Of a stretch of 64,000 nt of DNA, positions 44,714 to 54,926 are shown piece after piece. A model generated the notes under the pieces. It worked only from the letters and a program-made list of their open reading frames with translations, was not told the DNA's origin and made no database searches. How positions within the stretch are numbered: position 1 is the stretch's first letter; each line of letters starts with the position of its first letter. This stretch comes from Dyadobacter koreensis (GTDB taxonomy: Bacteria > Bacteroidota > Bacteroidia > Cytophagales > Spirosomataceae): positions 310,001 through 374,000 of the forward strand of contig NZ_FNXY01000006.1 in assembly GCF_900108855.1 (NCBI RefSeq), written 5' to 3'. The translations under genes were made by a program, and so were the position numbers.

Positions 44714-47700
44714 ATGAAACAATTCTTCTGTATCATTTTTGCATTAACGCTGCTATCGCAAGCCATATATGCACAAAGTCCGACCGTGAAAGGTAAGGTG
44801 ACGGGCGCGAATGACAACGAGGCTCTTCCGGGCGTCAGTGTTGTAATCAAGGGTACGCAACGGGGCACAACAACCAGTGCTGAAGGAACTTTTCAACTGG
44901 AAATTCCTGATGCTTCAACAGTTCTTGTTTTTAGTTTTGTGGGTTATAAATCGGTCGAAGAAGCAGTAGGGAGCCGTTCGGATATTTCAATCAAACTTTC
45001 GCCGGAAAACAAATCGCTGGAAGAAGTCGTAGTAGTAGGATATGGAACACAGAGTAAAAGAGCGGTAACCGGATCCGTGATTTCCATCAATTATGACAAA
45101 TTTAAAGACCGTTCATTTAGTAATGTCACGCAGTCGTTGGCTGGAAGTTTGCCGGGTGTTAACATTTCTCAATCACAGGGGGCGCCGGGTTCTTCCCCGG
45201 TTATTAAAATCAGGGGCGTAAGTTCGATCACGGCCGGAACAAATCCTTTGATTGTAGTGGATGGTGTTCCGCTTGAAAACTTCAATTTGAACCTGATCAA
45301 TCCTCAGGATATAGAGTCTGTGGAGGTTTTGAAGGATGCATCTTCCGCGGCTATATATGGCTCGCGCGGATCCAGCGGCGTCATTCTCGTAACTACAAAA
45401 ATGGGAAAACCAGGAAAAACAAATATCAGCGCCAACGTCGAATATGGTTCACAGAAAGTAATTCGAAAAGTGGGTATGATGGACGCGCAGCAGTATATCT
45501 CAACCTATATTGATGCAAAAAATAACGCCTGGATGGCGCAAGGGGGAAAGGCTAGCGACCCTAACAGCGCTCGGCCGGCAACGCTGAGGATTCCTGAAGA
45601 TTTTACAAATAATCCGCAGCAGTTCGGTAAAGGCACCGACTGGCAGGATGTAATGTTCCGCACGGCTCCTTCAGTAAATGCTCAGCTATCTGTTTCGGGT
45701 GGTACTGAAAAAACGCAGTACCTGTTTTCCGGAGCTTATCTGGATCAGACTGCGGTACTGGACGAAAATTATTACAAACGATTATCCCTTCGTTCCAATG
45801 TGCGTACCCAGGTCAGTAAAAAACTGGCTATTGGACTGAATCTTGGTGTAACTGCGATATTTGACAGAACAGAAGGAACGAAAGGGAAGAGCGACGTGAT
45901 CAGTCTTGGTTTGCAGAGTGATCCGATTTTTCCGGTATATAATGAAAATGGGAACTACGGATTCAGGGATCCGAATTCGACATGGTTTCGTTTTACTTCT
46001 TATGCTGACATGAACCTCTGGCATCCATATTCTCTCACACGAGAGGTTGATAAAGGAAATAAATCCTTCAATACTTTGGGGACCGCTTTCCTTGAATACA
46101 ATATCCTGGACGACCTGAAATTCAGAACGAGTATCAGTGGAAATCTATTCAACAACCGGAATCATTTTTACTGGAACGATAAACAAAAATATGGTTATTC
46201 CGCGGTGTTGGCTGCGCAGGGAAATGCAGGAGACGCGTATATGCTGAACTGGCTGAGTGAAAACACACTTTCCTATGATAAAAAGATCGGAGATCATGCT
46301 TTCACCGGATTGTTAGGTTACACCATCCAGAAACAGCGTGACGAAACAATGTATGTTGCGGCAAATAATTTTCCGAATGATCTTGTCCATACCCTGAATG
46401 CCGGTACGGTGACGGCCGGAAATACCACAGCGAGCGAATGGTCTTTGTTATCTTATCTGGGACGTATTCAATATAACTTTAAGAATAAATATTTCATCAC
46501 AGGTGCGCTTCGCCGAGACGGGATGTCAAGATTCGGAGAAGATAATAAGTGGGGTTACTTTCCTTCGGTATCAGGAGGCTGGCTAATCTCGGATGAGAAT
46601 TTTATGGCGGGTGTCAGCGCAGTAAATAACCTGAAATTGCGTGTAAGTTATGGTGTGACCGGAAATAACCAGATTCCAAATTATGGAGCGATCAGCCTTC
46701 TCGGTGCTGCTAATTATGTGACCGGCACTAATCTTTCGAACGGTTTGAAAGTGAGCGGTCTGGCTAATTCGGGCTTGAAATGGGAGAAGACGAACCAGTT
46801 CAATGTGGGCGTGGACCTGGGGCTTTTTAACAACAGGATCAATCTTTCCGCAGAATTCTACAATTCGATTACACGGGATATGCTGCTATATGTGCCCGTC
46901 CCTGACATCACCGGATTTTCTTCACAGCTTTCCAATATCGGAAAAATGCGCAACCGTGGTGTTGAATTTAATATTTCAAGCAAAAATCTTACAGGTGATG
47001 GAAACGGTGACGGCCTGACGTGGACGACAGACTTCAACATTTCAAGAAACCGCAACGAAGTTCTGCAGCTCGGACCGGGAAATGCACCGATCCAGTACGT
47101 TGATAATGTGGTGACCGTAAGAACGGAAGTGGGCCAGCCGGTATCAAATTTCTTCGGTTATAAATTTGATGGAGTGTTCAAAAATCAGGCGGAGATTGAC
47201 GCTTATCCGCATCATGCAAGCACAACACCAGGCGACCCCAAAGTGAGAGATGTTAACGGCGACGGCAAGATTACCGATGCAGACAGGACCATTATCGGCA
47301 ATTATCAGCCAGATTTTATTGCCGGTATAACAAACACGGTCGGTTATAAAGGCTTTGAGCTTTCCTTCATGTTTCAGGGATCTTTTGGAGGAGAGATTGC
47401 AAATAACAACATCCGTTATCTTGGCACCTGGGATAATGGCCGGAATTTCTTCTCGAATACCTATGATTACTGGCGTTCAGAAAGTAACCCTGGAGACGGC
47501 AAGCATTTCAAGCCAAACGTAAATTACCTGGGCCTTCAGAAACAATTTTCATCTTATTGGGTTGAAGATGCGTCTTTCGTAAGATTAAGAAATATCCGAA
47601 TTTCTTATTCAGTTCCATCGAGATGGATCAGCAAATTGGCAATGACTAACGCTCGAATTTATGTCAATGCTGAAAACGTGCATTTGTTTAGCAAATACAC

Positions 47701-47875
47701 GGGTTATGATCCTGAAAACACGACTTATGGCACGACTTCATACAGTAGCAGCATGGAAACTTCCGGCTCATACAGTAGTGGCAACGCCCCGGTTCCGGGT
47801 GCATTTCAGGGAGTGGATTACGGATCGTATCCGTTGCCGCGTGTAATCACAGTAGGTATCAAAGCTGACTTTTGA
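44714..47875 (+). CDS. SusC/RagA-family TonB-dependent outer membrane receptor (second pair)
   Basis: This 1053-residue importer has a signal ending IYAQ (about residue 20) and a CarboxypepD_reg-like domain (about 25-100, GVSVVIKGTQRGTTTSAEG). The TonB-box-like segment is VVVVGYGTQSKRAVTGS (about 106-122). The plug includes the family signature VEVLKDASSAAIYGSRGSSG (about 204-223), and the barrel follows. That signature is a better match than in the first SusC, which has KDGAAAVYGARAALG. A 55-base gap separates it from its SusD. It heads block C, where GH140-, GH78- and GH127-type enzymes follow. Confidence 0.96.
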   Translation: MKQFFCIIFALTLLSQAIYAQSPTVKGKVTGANDNEALPGVSVVIKGTQRGTTTSAEGTFQLEIPDASTVLVFSFVGYKSVEEAVGSRSDISIKLSPENKSLEEVVVVGYGTQSKRAVTGSVISINYDKFKDRSFSNVTQSLAGSLPGVNISQSQGAPGSSPVIKIRGVSSITAGTNPLIVVDGVPLENFNLNLINPQDIESVEVLKDASSAAIYGSRGSSGVILVTTKMGKPGKTNISANVEYGSQKVIRKVGMMDAQQYISTYIDAKNNAWMAQGGKASDPNSARPATLRIPEDFTNNPQQFGKGTDWQDVMFRTAPSVNAQLSVSGGTEKTQYLFSGAYLDQTAVLDENYYKRLSLRSNVRTQVSKKLAIGLNLGVTAIFDRTEGTKGKSDVISLGLQSDPIFPVYNENGNYGFRDPNSTWFRFTSYADMNLWHPYSLTREVDKGNKSFNTLGTAFLEYNILDDLKFRTSISGNLFNNRNHFYWNDKQKYGYSAVLAAQGNAGDAYMLNWLSENTLSYDKKIGDHAFTGLLGYTIQKQRDETMYVAANNFPNDLVHTLNAGTVTAGNTTASEWSLLSYLGRIQYNFKNKYFITGALRRDGMSRFGEDNKWGYFPSVSGGWLISDENFMAGVSAVNNLKLRVSYGVTGNNQIPNYGAISLLGAANYVTGTNLSNGLKVSGLANSGLKWEKTNQFNVGVDLGLFNNRINLSAEFYNSITRDMLLYVPVPDITGFSSQLSNIGKMRNRGVEFNISSKNLTGDGNGDGLTWTTDFNISRNRNEVLQLGPGNAPIQYVDNVVTVRTEVGQPVSNFFGYKFDGVFKNQAEIDAYPHHASTTPGDPKVRDVNGDGKITDADRTIIGNYQPDFIAGITNTVGYKGFELSFMFQGSFGGEIANNNIRYLGTWDNGRNFFSNTYDYWRSESNPGDGKHFKPNVNYLGLQKQFSSYWVEDASFVRLRNIRISYSVPSRWISKLAMTNARIYVNAENVHLFSKYTGYDPENTTYGTTSYSSSMETSGSYSSGNAPVPGAFQGVDYGSYPLPRVITVGIKADF

Positions 47876-47930
47876 TTTGAACTTTTAAAAGAATAATCGA
47901 AGGTGAAAAACCTTTTAACCGATAAAAATT

Positions 47931-49346
47931 ATGAAAAAAATATCAGGATATCTGGCAATGTTTTGTCTGCTGATGGTGGGCATGAGTTGTGGGGACTCGT
48001 TTCTTGAACTGGCTCCGGTATCAAATCCGAATGCAGAGAATTTTTATAAAACCACTGCTGATTTTGACCTTGCTGCTAACGCGGCTTATAATACATTATA
48101 CACCGTTTACAATCCGGAAGGACCTGTCTCGTATGCCGGAGAATTGATGGGAGATAATGTGACGATTTATAATATTTCTGGGAATCAGGCTGACAAATGG
48201 CAGTTCAGGGATTATTCGCTAGCACCCGCGAATACAATGGTATATCAATTCTGGCAGGATTTCTACAAATCATTATACAGCATCAATATAATCCTTTCCA
48301 AAATTGAATCCGCTGAGCTAAATGCTGACTACAAAGCGAAAATGCAGGGAGAGATGTTGTTCCTGAGGTCTCTTTATTATTATCAGATGGTACAAATCTG
48401 GGGCGATCTTCCTATTGTGACGGCTCCCGTTTCTGCTGCTGAAAGTTATAATATTTTACGGTCCCCGGCCATCGAAGTTTATGCGCAGATTGTGAAAGAT
48501 TTACAGGAGGCGAAGGTGAAATTACCGATTGCCGCTTCCGCAGTTGTCGGACGGGCTTCGAAAGGTGCCGCCCAAACCCTGCTGGGAAAAGTCTATCTTT
48601 CTATGGGTGATAAAAATAATGCTGCCAAAGAATTGAAAGAAGTTTACGATAGTAATCAATATCAGCTCTTGCCTTCTTATGCTTCATTATGGGATGTGAA
48701 AAATAAAAATACCAGGGAATCTATTTTTGAAATTCAATACCTTGGAGGATCTGCGATCAATCCTTACAGTAATTATTATCTTGTTTTCTTCCCCAACTCC
48801 AATGCACTCGGTTTTTATGGAGCAGGTATGAATCAGGTGGTCAATGATATTTGGGACGAGTATGAAGCAGGTGATAGTCGTCGTGTGGCTTCTATCGATA
48901 CCGGATATACGGACGCAAAGGGAAATTTTACAGCTGCACGATTTCCAAAAAAGTGGACAGATAAAACCGCGCCGCTTATCAACCAGTCGATTGCTGCAAA
49001 CAACAACTTCATCGTTTTGCGTTATGCAGATCTGCTGATGTTATTGACTGAGGCGACCGGCGAGGTTTCCTACATGAACCAGGTTCGTAAGAGAGTAAAC
49101 CTGCCCTTGTATGGAGAGGCTGGTTATCCTGCAAAATACTCATCAGTAGCCCTGGCGCTTGAACATGAACGGCGTGTGGAATTAGCATTCGAATTTCATC
49201 GCTGGTTTGATTTAAAAAGAACTAATCGCGCTGTACCGGTTTTGACTTCGAAGGGAAAAAATGTGACCCAGGAAAAACTTGTTCTGCCGATTCCAAATAT
49301 CGTTCGTGACCAAAACAATAAAATCACTCAAAACACGGGATACTAA
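47931..49346 (+). CDS. SusD/RagB-family glycan-binding lipoprotein (second pair)
   Basis: This 471-residue lipoprotein partners the SusC before it. The signal ends in a lipobox-like GMSC with Cys near residue 20. The SusD signatures are EMLFLRSLYYYQMVQIWGDL (about 142-161) and HERRVELAFEFHRWFDLKR (about 408-426). It binds oligosaccharide at the cell surface and closes the SusC transporter. It is more than 100 residues shorter than the first SusD here. A strong hairpin follows its stop before the next gene, as often seen after susCD pairs, which may keep susCD mRNA levels above those of the enzymes. Confidence 0.94.
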   Translation: MKKISGYLAMFCLLMVGMSCGDSFLELAPVSNPNAENFYKTTADFDLAANAAYNTLYTVYNPEGPVSYAGELMGDNVTIYNISGNQADKWQFRDYSLAPANTMVYQFWQDFYKSLYSINIILSKIESAELNADYKAKMQGEMLFLRSLYYYQMVQIWGDLPIVTAPVSAAESYNILRSPAIEVYAQIVKDLQEAKVKLPIAASAVVGRASKGAAQTLLGKVYLSMGDKNNAAKELKEVYDSNQYQLLPSYASLWDVKNKNTRESIFEIQYLGGSAINPYSNYYLVFFPNSNALGFYGAGMNQVVNDIWDEYEAGDSRRVASIDTGYTDAKGNFTAARFPKKWTDKTAPLINQSIAANNNFIVLRYADLLMLLTEATGEVSYMNQVRKRVNLPLYGEAGYPAKYSSVALALEHERRVELAFEFHRWFDLKRTNRAVPVLTSKGKNVTQEKLVLPIPNIVRDQNNKITQNTGY

Positions 49347-49361
49347 AATTCTTAAATATCA

Positions 49362-49397
49362 GAAAGTTAACAGGCCAAAAAGGCTCTGTTAACTTTC
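49362..49397 (+). other. Hairpin after the second susD
   Basis: GAAAGTTAACAG (49362-49373) pairs perfectly with CTGTTAACTTTC (49386-49397). An inner GCC/GGC stem with one bulged base closes on five A. No T run follows the stem on the plus strand, so partial termination or 3' end protection is likelier than full termination. Confidence 0.65.
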
Positions 49398-49441
49398 CGG
49401 CATTTACGTCAATCCAACATATTGACAGAATAATCAGCGTT

Positions 49442-50854
49442 ATGACAGATAAAAAATTTTCGTTTCAGTGCGTATTTGTTTCACTTCTTTTGCTTTCGGG
49501 GGTATTGGGTTGTCAAACTGATAAAAAAGCTGAACAAAAAGAATTGAAACCGAAACTGAATATTTCAGAAAACAGGAGATTTTTCACCGATGAAAACGGA
49601 AAGCCATTTTTCTGGCTGGGCGATACAGGGTGGCTTTTATTCAGCAAGCTGGATCGGCAGGAGGCGATTAAATATCTGGACGACAGGCAGAAAAAGGGGT
49701 TTAACGTGATTCAGGTCATGATTTTACATTCCTTAAAATTCGCTGATGCCTATGGAGATTCTGCTCTTGTCAATAAAAATGTGGCCAGACCATATATCAA
49801 AGAGGGAATTTCAACCGATTCGAGCCAGGATGATTATTGGGACCACGTGGATTTTATAGTCGACGAGGCTGGGAAAAGAGGAATATTCATGGCCATGGTT
49901 CCTGTATGGGGTAATAATGTCAAATCTGGTCGCGTAAGTCGCGATGATGCGAAAACTTATGCGTCCTGGCTTGCAGATCGTTATAAAAATAAACGCAATA
50001 TTATCTGGCTTAATGGCGGAGATATTATGGGTACGGATTCAACAGAAACCTGGAAAATTATCGGCAACACTTTGAAGGCAAAAGATCCAAATCACCTTGT
50101 TACGTTTCATCCATTCGGTCGCCGGCAATCTTCTGCCTGGTTCCACGATGAGCCATGGCTTGATTTCAATATGTTCCAGTCCGGTCACCGTGATTATGCG
50201 CAGGATATTGATTCCAATAGCCTGAAATTTGGGGAAGATAATTGGCGATACATACAAGACGATTATTCAAAAACACCGGTGAAACCGACATTGGATGGAG
50301 AGCCATCTTACGAGGGAATTCCACACGGCTTGCACGATCCGAACAAGCCGCTATGGACAGCCGACGATGTGCGGCGTTATGCTTACTGGTCGGTTTTTGC
50401 TGGCGGAAGCGGTTTCACCTATGGGAATAGTGCGGTGATGCAAATGCTGAAACCAACAGATAATAAATCTTCTTATGGGGCAAAATCATATTGGTATGAC
50501 GAAATAAATGCACCAGGAGCATCGCAAATGATCTTTTTGAAAAACCTGATGTTGTCAAAATCTTATTTTGACCGTATTCCTGACCAGTCGTTGATCGCTG
50601 ATAACGGAGAGAAATATAACCGGATTGTAGCGACTCGGGGTAAGGATTACGTCTTTGCATATACCTACAACGGCCGCAATTTTAAAGTAAATCTTGGAAC
50701 AATAAGCGGTGAGAAGATAAAGGCTTCATGGTATAACCCGCGGAATGGGAAAAATGCTGAAATCGGAGATTTTGATAATCAGGGAGTGAAGGAATTTGAT
50801 CCCCCTGGAAACCTGAAAAATGGAAATGATTGGGTACTCGTGCTAAGTCATTAA
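49442..50854 (+). CDS. GH140-like apiosidase lipoprotein
   Basis: This 470-residue lipoprotein (lipobox VLGC, Cys near residue 24) has a DUF4038 TIM barrel. Signatures are RRFFTDENGKPFFWLGDTGW (about 42-61), IWLNGGDIMG with Asp194, and LDGEPSYEGIPHG with Glu287. The Asp and Glu correspond in position to the catalytic pair of the Bacteroides RG-II apiosidase BT1012 (GH140). A C-terminal beta domain (about 390-470) completes it. GH140 removes apiose from the RG-II backbone linkage, exposing the side chains. It opens the enzyme part of block C after the hairpin behind susD. Confidence 0.8.
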   Translation: MTDKKFSFQCVFVSLLLLSGVLGCQTDKKAEQKELKPKLNISENRRFFTDENGKPFFWLGDTGWLLFSKLDRQEAIKYLDDRQKKGFNVIQVMILHSLKFADAYGDSALVNKNVARPYIKEGISTDSSQDDYWDHVDFIVDEAGKRGIFMAMVPVWGNNVKSGRVSRDDAKTYASWLADRYKNKRNIIWLNGGDIMGTDSTETWKIIGNTLKAKDPNHLVTFHPFGRRQSSAWFHDEPWLDFNMFQSGHRDYAQDIDSNSLKFGEDNWRYIQDDYSKTPVKPTLDGEPSYEGIPHGLHDPNKPLWTADDVRRYAYWSVFAGGSGFTYGNSAVMQMLKPTDNKSSYGAKSYWYDEINAPGASQMIFLKNLMLSKSYFDRIPDQSLIADNGEKYNRIVATRGKDYVFAYTYNGRNFKVNLGTISGEKIKASWYNPRNGKNAEIGDFDNQGVKEFDPPGNLKNGNDWVLVLSH

Positions 50855-50878
50855 TCCTTAACAATTAATTATTATAAC

Positions 50879-52714
50879 ATGGCCTTTAATCCATTCCGAC
50901 TTTTTTTGTTCGGTCTAACGGCTGTTCTTGGAGAAATCCAGGCACAGGACACAATCAGCTATACCGGGGCAACATTGGTCAATGTAGATTATCATCATGG
51001 ACAGCTGAATCCGGTAATAGGCGTGCATAACGTGCAGACTTTACGCGTAAGTCGGGATAATAAAGAAACGGGTTACGACTGGACTTACAACCATGCGCCT
51101 ATGCTTGCCTATTGGAATAATACATTTTACCTCAATTATTTGAGTAACCCGGTTGGGGAGCATATCCCGCCCGGGCAAACACTTTTGCAGACATCAGCTG
51201 ATGGGAATTCTTGGTCAAAACCAAAAGTGATATTTCCACCTTACAAAATTCCGGACGGCACAACTAAAAAAGATTATCCGGGTGAGGCGAAAGATCTTTA
51301 TGCGGTTATGCATCAGCGCATGGGTTTTTTTGTATCCAAAAATAATCGATTGCTGACGCTGGGGTTTTACGGAATTGCGCTGGACGCGAAAGATGATCCG
51401 AATGATGGAAATGGAATAGGACGGGTGGTACGCGAGGTTTATAAGAATGGAACACTTGGTCCGATTTATTTCATTCGTCACAATGCATCATGGAAACAAA
51501 AATCGGAATATCCGTTGTATTCGACGAGCATGGATAAAGAATTTATTGCTGCTTGTGATGAATTATTATCGAACAAATTAATGACACAGCAGTGGGTTGA
51601 AGAGGCTGATCGTAATGATCCAATTGTCTCGCTGAAAGGAGAATACAAGGCATTTAGCTATTATCATTTGCCAGATGGACGTGTTGTCGGATTGTGGAAA
51701 AATGCCTTGACGAGTGTTAGCACGGATAACGGGAAGACTTGGTTATATAAGCCTAAAAGAGCTCCGGGCTTTGTTAATAGTAATGCCAAAATATGGGGAC
51801 AGAAGACTTCCGATGGAAAATATGCCACTGTTTATAATCCGTCAGAATTCCGCTGGCCGCTTGCTCTATCCGTAAGTGATAACGGATTGGACTATAAAAA
51901 TCTCCTGCTTGTAAATGGTGAAATCACTTCCATGCGTTACGGCGGAAATTATAAATCCTATGGACCGCAATATGTTCGGGGTATTGAAGAAGGAAATGGA
52001 GCACCGCCGGACGGAAAACTCTGGCTGACTTACAGCATGAATAAAGAGGATATCTGGGTGTCGTCTGTACCTATTCCCGTGAAAGAAAAAGCCGAACGTC
52101 ACGCGAATGATAATTTCGCGGAAATGCTGGATGGGAAGGAGCTTGATTCCTGGAATATTTATAGTCCGCTGCTCGCGTGTGTGAAAATTGAGAAGTCTCC
52201 GGAAGGTGAGAAGGTACTTTCTTTACAAGACTCCGACCCATTTGATTATGCAAAATCGGAACGTGTTATACCTGCGTCGAAACATCTACAAGCAGAAATC
52301 TCAGTGACACCTGAACAAAACTCAAACGGTCTTTTGGATATCGAATTTCAGGATGCAAAAGGAGCTGCGGGTATTCGACTTTCATTCGATTCAACAGGAG
52401 TTTTTAGAGCTAAAGCGGGATATAGAAACAAGACTTTGATGAGATATGAAGGAAATCGTGAATACAAAATTGTCGTTAAACTGAATACGGAAACGCGCTT
52501 GTATACGGTCGCGGTCAATGGGAAAAATACTGGAAATAACATTCTTTTTGCGCCATTGGAGAGCGTTGAACGTATTGTTTTCCGTACCGGAGATATTCGT
52601 CGTTTTCCAAATGCTGACACGCCTACCGATCAAATGTATGATTTGAAAAATGCTGAAAAGCTTGATAAAAAAGCCCGGTACAGAATCAGGTCGCTGAAAA
52701 CGAGCAGCTTTTAA
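50879..52714 (+). CDS. Exported sialidase-like beta-propeller with C-terminal jellyroll
   Basis: This 611-residue protein has a signal (about residues 5-22) and a propeller of the sialidase type. Repeated elements are LLQTSADGNSWSKPKVIFPP, STDNGKTWLYKP and LALSVSDNGLDYKN. A conserved-looking N-terminal segment, WTYNHAPMLAYWNNTFYLNY, lies at about 61-80. The last 200 residues look like a concanavalin-type jellyroll that may bind carbohydrate. Family assignment is uncertain. It could be a glycosidase on an unusual pectic sugar or a lyase-like hydrolase. It lies 24 bases after the apiosidase-like gene and 3 bases before the rhamnosidase-like gene, so cotranscription is near certain. Confidence 0.6.
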   Translation: MAFNPFRLFLFGLTAVLGEIQAQDTISYTGATLVNVDYHHGQLNPVIGVHNVQTLRVSRDNKETGYDWTYNHAPMLAYWNNTFYLNYLSNPVGEHIPPGQTLLQTSADGNSWSKPKVIFPPYKIPDGTTKKDYPGEAKDLYAVMHQRMGFFVSKNNRLLTLGFYGIALDAKDDPNDGNGIGRVVREVYKNGTLGPIYFIRHNASWKQKSEYPLYSTSMDKEFIAACDELLSNKLMTQQWVEEADRNDPIVSLKGEYKAFSYYHLPDGRVVGLWKNALTSVSTDNGKTWLYKPKRAPGFVNSNAKIWGQKTSDGKYATVYNPSEFRWPLALSVSDNGLDYKNLLLVNGEITSMRYGGNYKSYGPQYVRGIEEGNGAPPDGKLWLTYSMNKEDIWVSSVPIPVKEKAERHANDNFAEMLDGKELDSWNIYSPLLACVKIEKSPEGEKVLSLQDSDPFDYAKSERVIPASKHLQAEISVTPEQNSNGLLDIEFQDAKGAAGIRLSFDSTGVFRAKAGYRNKTLMRYEGNREYKIVVKLNTETRLYTVAVNGKNTGNNILFAPLESVERIVFRTGDIRRFPNADTPTDQMYDLKNAEKLDKKARYRIRSLKTSSF

Positions 52715-52717
52715 CTA

Positions 52718-54910
52718 ATGAAATTTATAATGTTTTTTTCCAAAAATGTTTTTGGTGTCACTTGTCTGCTGTGCATTTTTTGTACTGAATTGGTTTTTGC
52801 ACAAAACACGGCAACCTGGATCTGGTATCCGGGAGATTATGAAATATGGCTAGGCAATTCCATGCAAAATCGTCGGACTGAAAGAGGCTCATTTTTGCCG
52901 CCGTTCTGGAAATATGACAGTCATTACATCATGGTAGATTATTCTAAGGAATTTAATCTGACAGCGCCGGAAGAAATTGAGATTTACGCAGAGGGAGATT
53001 ATAATGTAAAAATCAACAGTAATCTAATCCATGGAATGCCTGAAAAGCTGCTGATTCCAGCAGGTAAACAAAAACTCAATTTCAAAGTTTATGCCCAGGA
53101 GCGTGTCCCTGCGTTATTTGTAAAAGGAAAAACGATCATCTCGGATCAAACCTGGAAGGTTACTAATGAAGATAAAGAGTGGATCGATGAATCCGGAAAA
53201 GTTTCTGATATATCGGGTACTAAATATCTGCTGGCTGGAAGTTGGAATTTTTATGATCCAAACTCTCCGCCTTCTAAATTCAGATTACCGACAGAACCTC
53301 AAGCTGCAGCTCATATTACTAAAAATGAAAAGTCATGGCTGGTTGACTTTGGCAAGGAAACTTTTGGCTTCGTCAAGCTGCATGGTTTGAGAGGAAAAGG
53401 GAGGTTAACGCTTTATTACGGGGAGTCAGAGGAAGAAGCGTTGGGGACGAAAACGTGCGAAACGCTTGATGAGCTGGAAATTAATAACAGCGTTTCGCGG
53501 GATACTACCTTAACTGGTTCGCGGGCTTTCAGATTTGTCAATATCCATTTTGATGATGGAATCAGTTTTGACTCTGTCTCCATGCTGTACGAATTTTTAC
53601 CCGCCGCTGATCGTGGCGCCTTTAAAAGTTCTGACGAACAACTGAATAGGATTTGGGAAGTTTCGAAGTACACATTGCACCTGAACACACGTGAGTTTTT
53701 CATTGATGGTATCAAACGTGACCGATGGATTTGGTCGGGAGATGCTTATCAGAGTTATCTGATGAATTATTATCTGCTTTTTGATTCGCCTTCTGTAACC
53801 CGTACACTGTTGGCCAATCGTGGCAAAGATCCCGTGACTAGCCATGTGAACACGATTATGGATTATACATTTTACTGGTTCATGGGAATTTACGATTACT
53901 ATCTGTATTCGGGAGACAAGCTTTTTATCAGGCAGTTTTATCCCCGGATGCAAAGTCTGATGGATTTTTGTCTGGCAAGAAGAAATAAAGATGGGTTACT
54001 TGAAGGGAAGACCGGTGACTGGGTATTCATCGACTGGGCAGAGGGATTAAGTAAAAAGGGAGAGGTCAGTTTTGAGCAGTTGCTTTTTTGCAGAAGCCTT
54101 GAAGCAATGGCCCTTTGTGCGAATGTGGCCGAAGATACTGACGGGGCTAACCAATATGGTGCGCTGGCCAAAGACCTGAAGGCGAAAGTTTTTTCGATTT
54201 ACTGGAATGAAGGTAAAGGTGCATTTGTGCACAGCAGAGTCAATGGAAGCCAAACGGATCATGTAACCCGATATACAAATATGTTTGCGATTTTCTTTGA
54301 TTATTTCAACGAAGTGCAAAAACAGTCTGTAAAAAAGAATGTGCTCATGAATGATAAGGTACAGAAAATCACGACGCCTTATATGCGCTTTTACGAGTTG
54401 GAGGCTCTTTGTGCTATAGGTGAGCAAGAGCATGTTTTGAAAGAAATGAAGGATTATTGGGGAGGTATGCTAAATCTCGGCGCGACATCTTTCTGGGAAA
54501 AATATGATCCGAATGAAAAAGGAGTACAGCACTATGCTATGTATGGCCGGGAATTTGGAAAAAGTCTTTGCCATGCCTGGGGTGCCAGTCCGATTTATCT
54601 TTTGGGGAAATATTATCTGGGTGTGAAACCAACTTCACCAGCATATCAAACTTATTTAATTGAACCTGTCTTAGGTGGGTTGCAGTGGATAGAGGGAAAG
54701 GTCCCAACCGCTAATGGTGACATTTCTGTCTACTGTAGCACAAAGCAAATCAAGGTCAAGGGTGATACAGGAATAGGAACATTGCGGTTTAAAAGCAAAA
54801 ATAAACCAGTTAGTAAGGGCAATAATATACGTGTAATTGGAAACGGTGTTTTTGAGTTGACAATAGAAAAGGGGAAAGAATATGTCATTGCATATAGTGC
54901 GAAATTGTAA
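52718..54910 (+). CDS. GH78-like alpha-L-rhamnosidase
   Basis: This 730-residue exported enzyme has a signal ending VFAQ (about residue 29). An N-terminal beta-domain region (about 30-280) includes a carbohydrate-binding-like WIWYPGDYEIWLGN. The catalytic (alpha/alpha)6 barrel starts near 300 with RGAFKSSDEQLNRIWEVSKY. It contains FIDGIKRDRWIWSGDAYQSY (about 329-348), the signature of GH78 and the place of catalytic acidic residues. A C-terminal beta domain ends the chain. GH78 releases alpha-linked L-rhamnose, which is abundant in RG-I and RG-II. The N-terminus differs from the common GH78 layout, so a GH78 relative cannot be excluded. Confidence 0.82.
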   Translation: MKFIMFFSKNVFGVTCLLCIFCTELVFAQNTATWIWYPGDYEIWLGNSMQNRRTERGSFLPPFWKYDSHYIMVDYSKEFNLTAPEEIEIYAEGDYNVKINSNLIHGMPEKLLIPAGKQKLNFKVYAQERVPALFVKGKTIISDQTWKVTNEDKEWIDESGKVSDISGTKYLLAGSWNFYDPNSPPSKFRLPTEPQAAAHITKNEKSWLVDFGKETFGFVKLHGLRGKGRLTLYYGESEEEALGTKTCETLDELEINNSVSRDTTLTGSRAFRFVNIHFDDGISFDSVSMLYEFLPAADRGAFKSSDEQLNRIWEVSKYTLHLNTREFFIDGIKRDRWIWSGDAYQSYLMNYYLLFDSPSVTRTLLANRGKDPVTSHVNTIMDYTFYWFMGIYDYYLYSGDKLFIRQFYPRMQSLMDFCLARRNKDGLLEGKTGDWVFIDWAEGLSKKGEVSFEQLLFCRSLEAMALCANVAEDTDGANQYGALAKDLKAKVFSIYWNEGKGAFVHSRVNGSQTDHVTRYTNMFAIFFDYFNEVQKQSVKKNVLMNDKVQKITTPYMRFYELEALCAIGEQEHVLKEMKDYWGGMLNLGATSFWEKYDPNEKGVQHYAMYGREFGKSLCHAWGASPIYLLGKYYLGVKPTSPAYQTYLIEPVLGGLQWIEGKVPTANGDISVYCSTKQIKVKGDTGIGTLRFKSKNKPVSKGNNIRVIGNGVFELTIEKGKEYVIAYSAKL

Positions 54911-54926
54911 AAAACAGTTAAAAGTG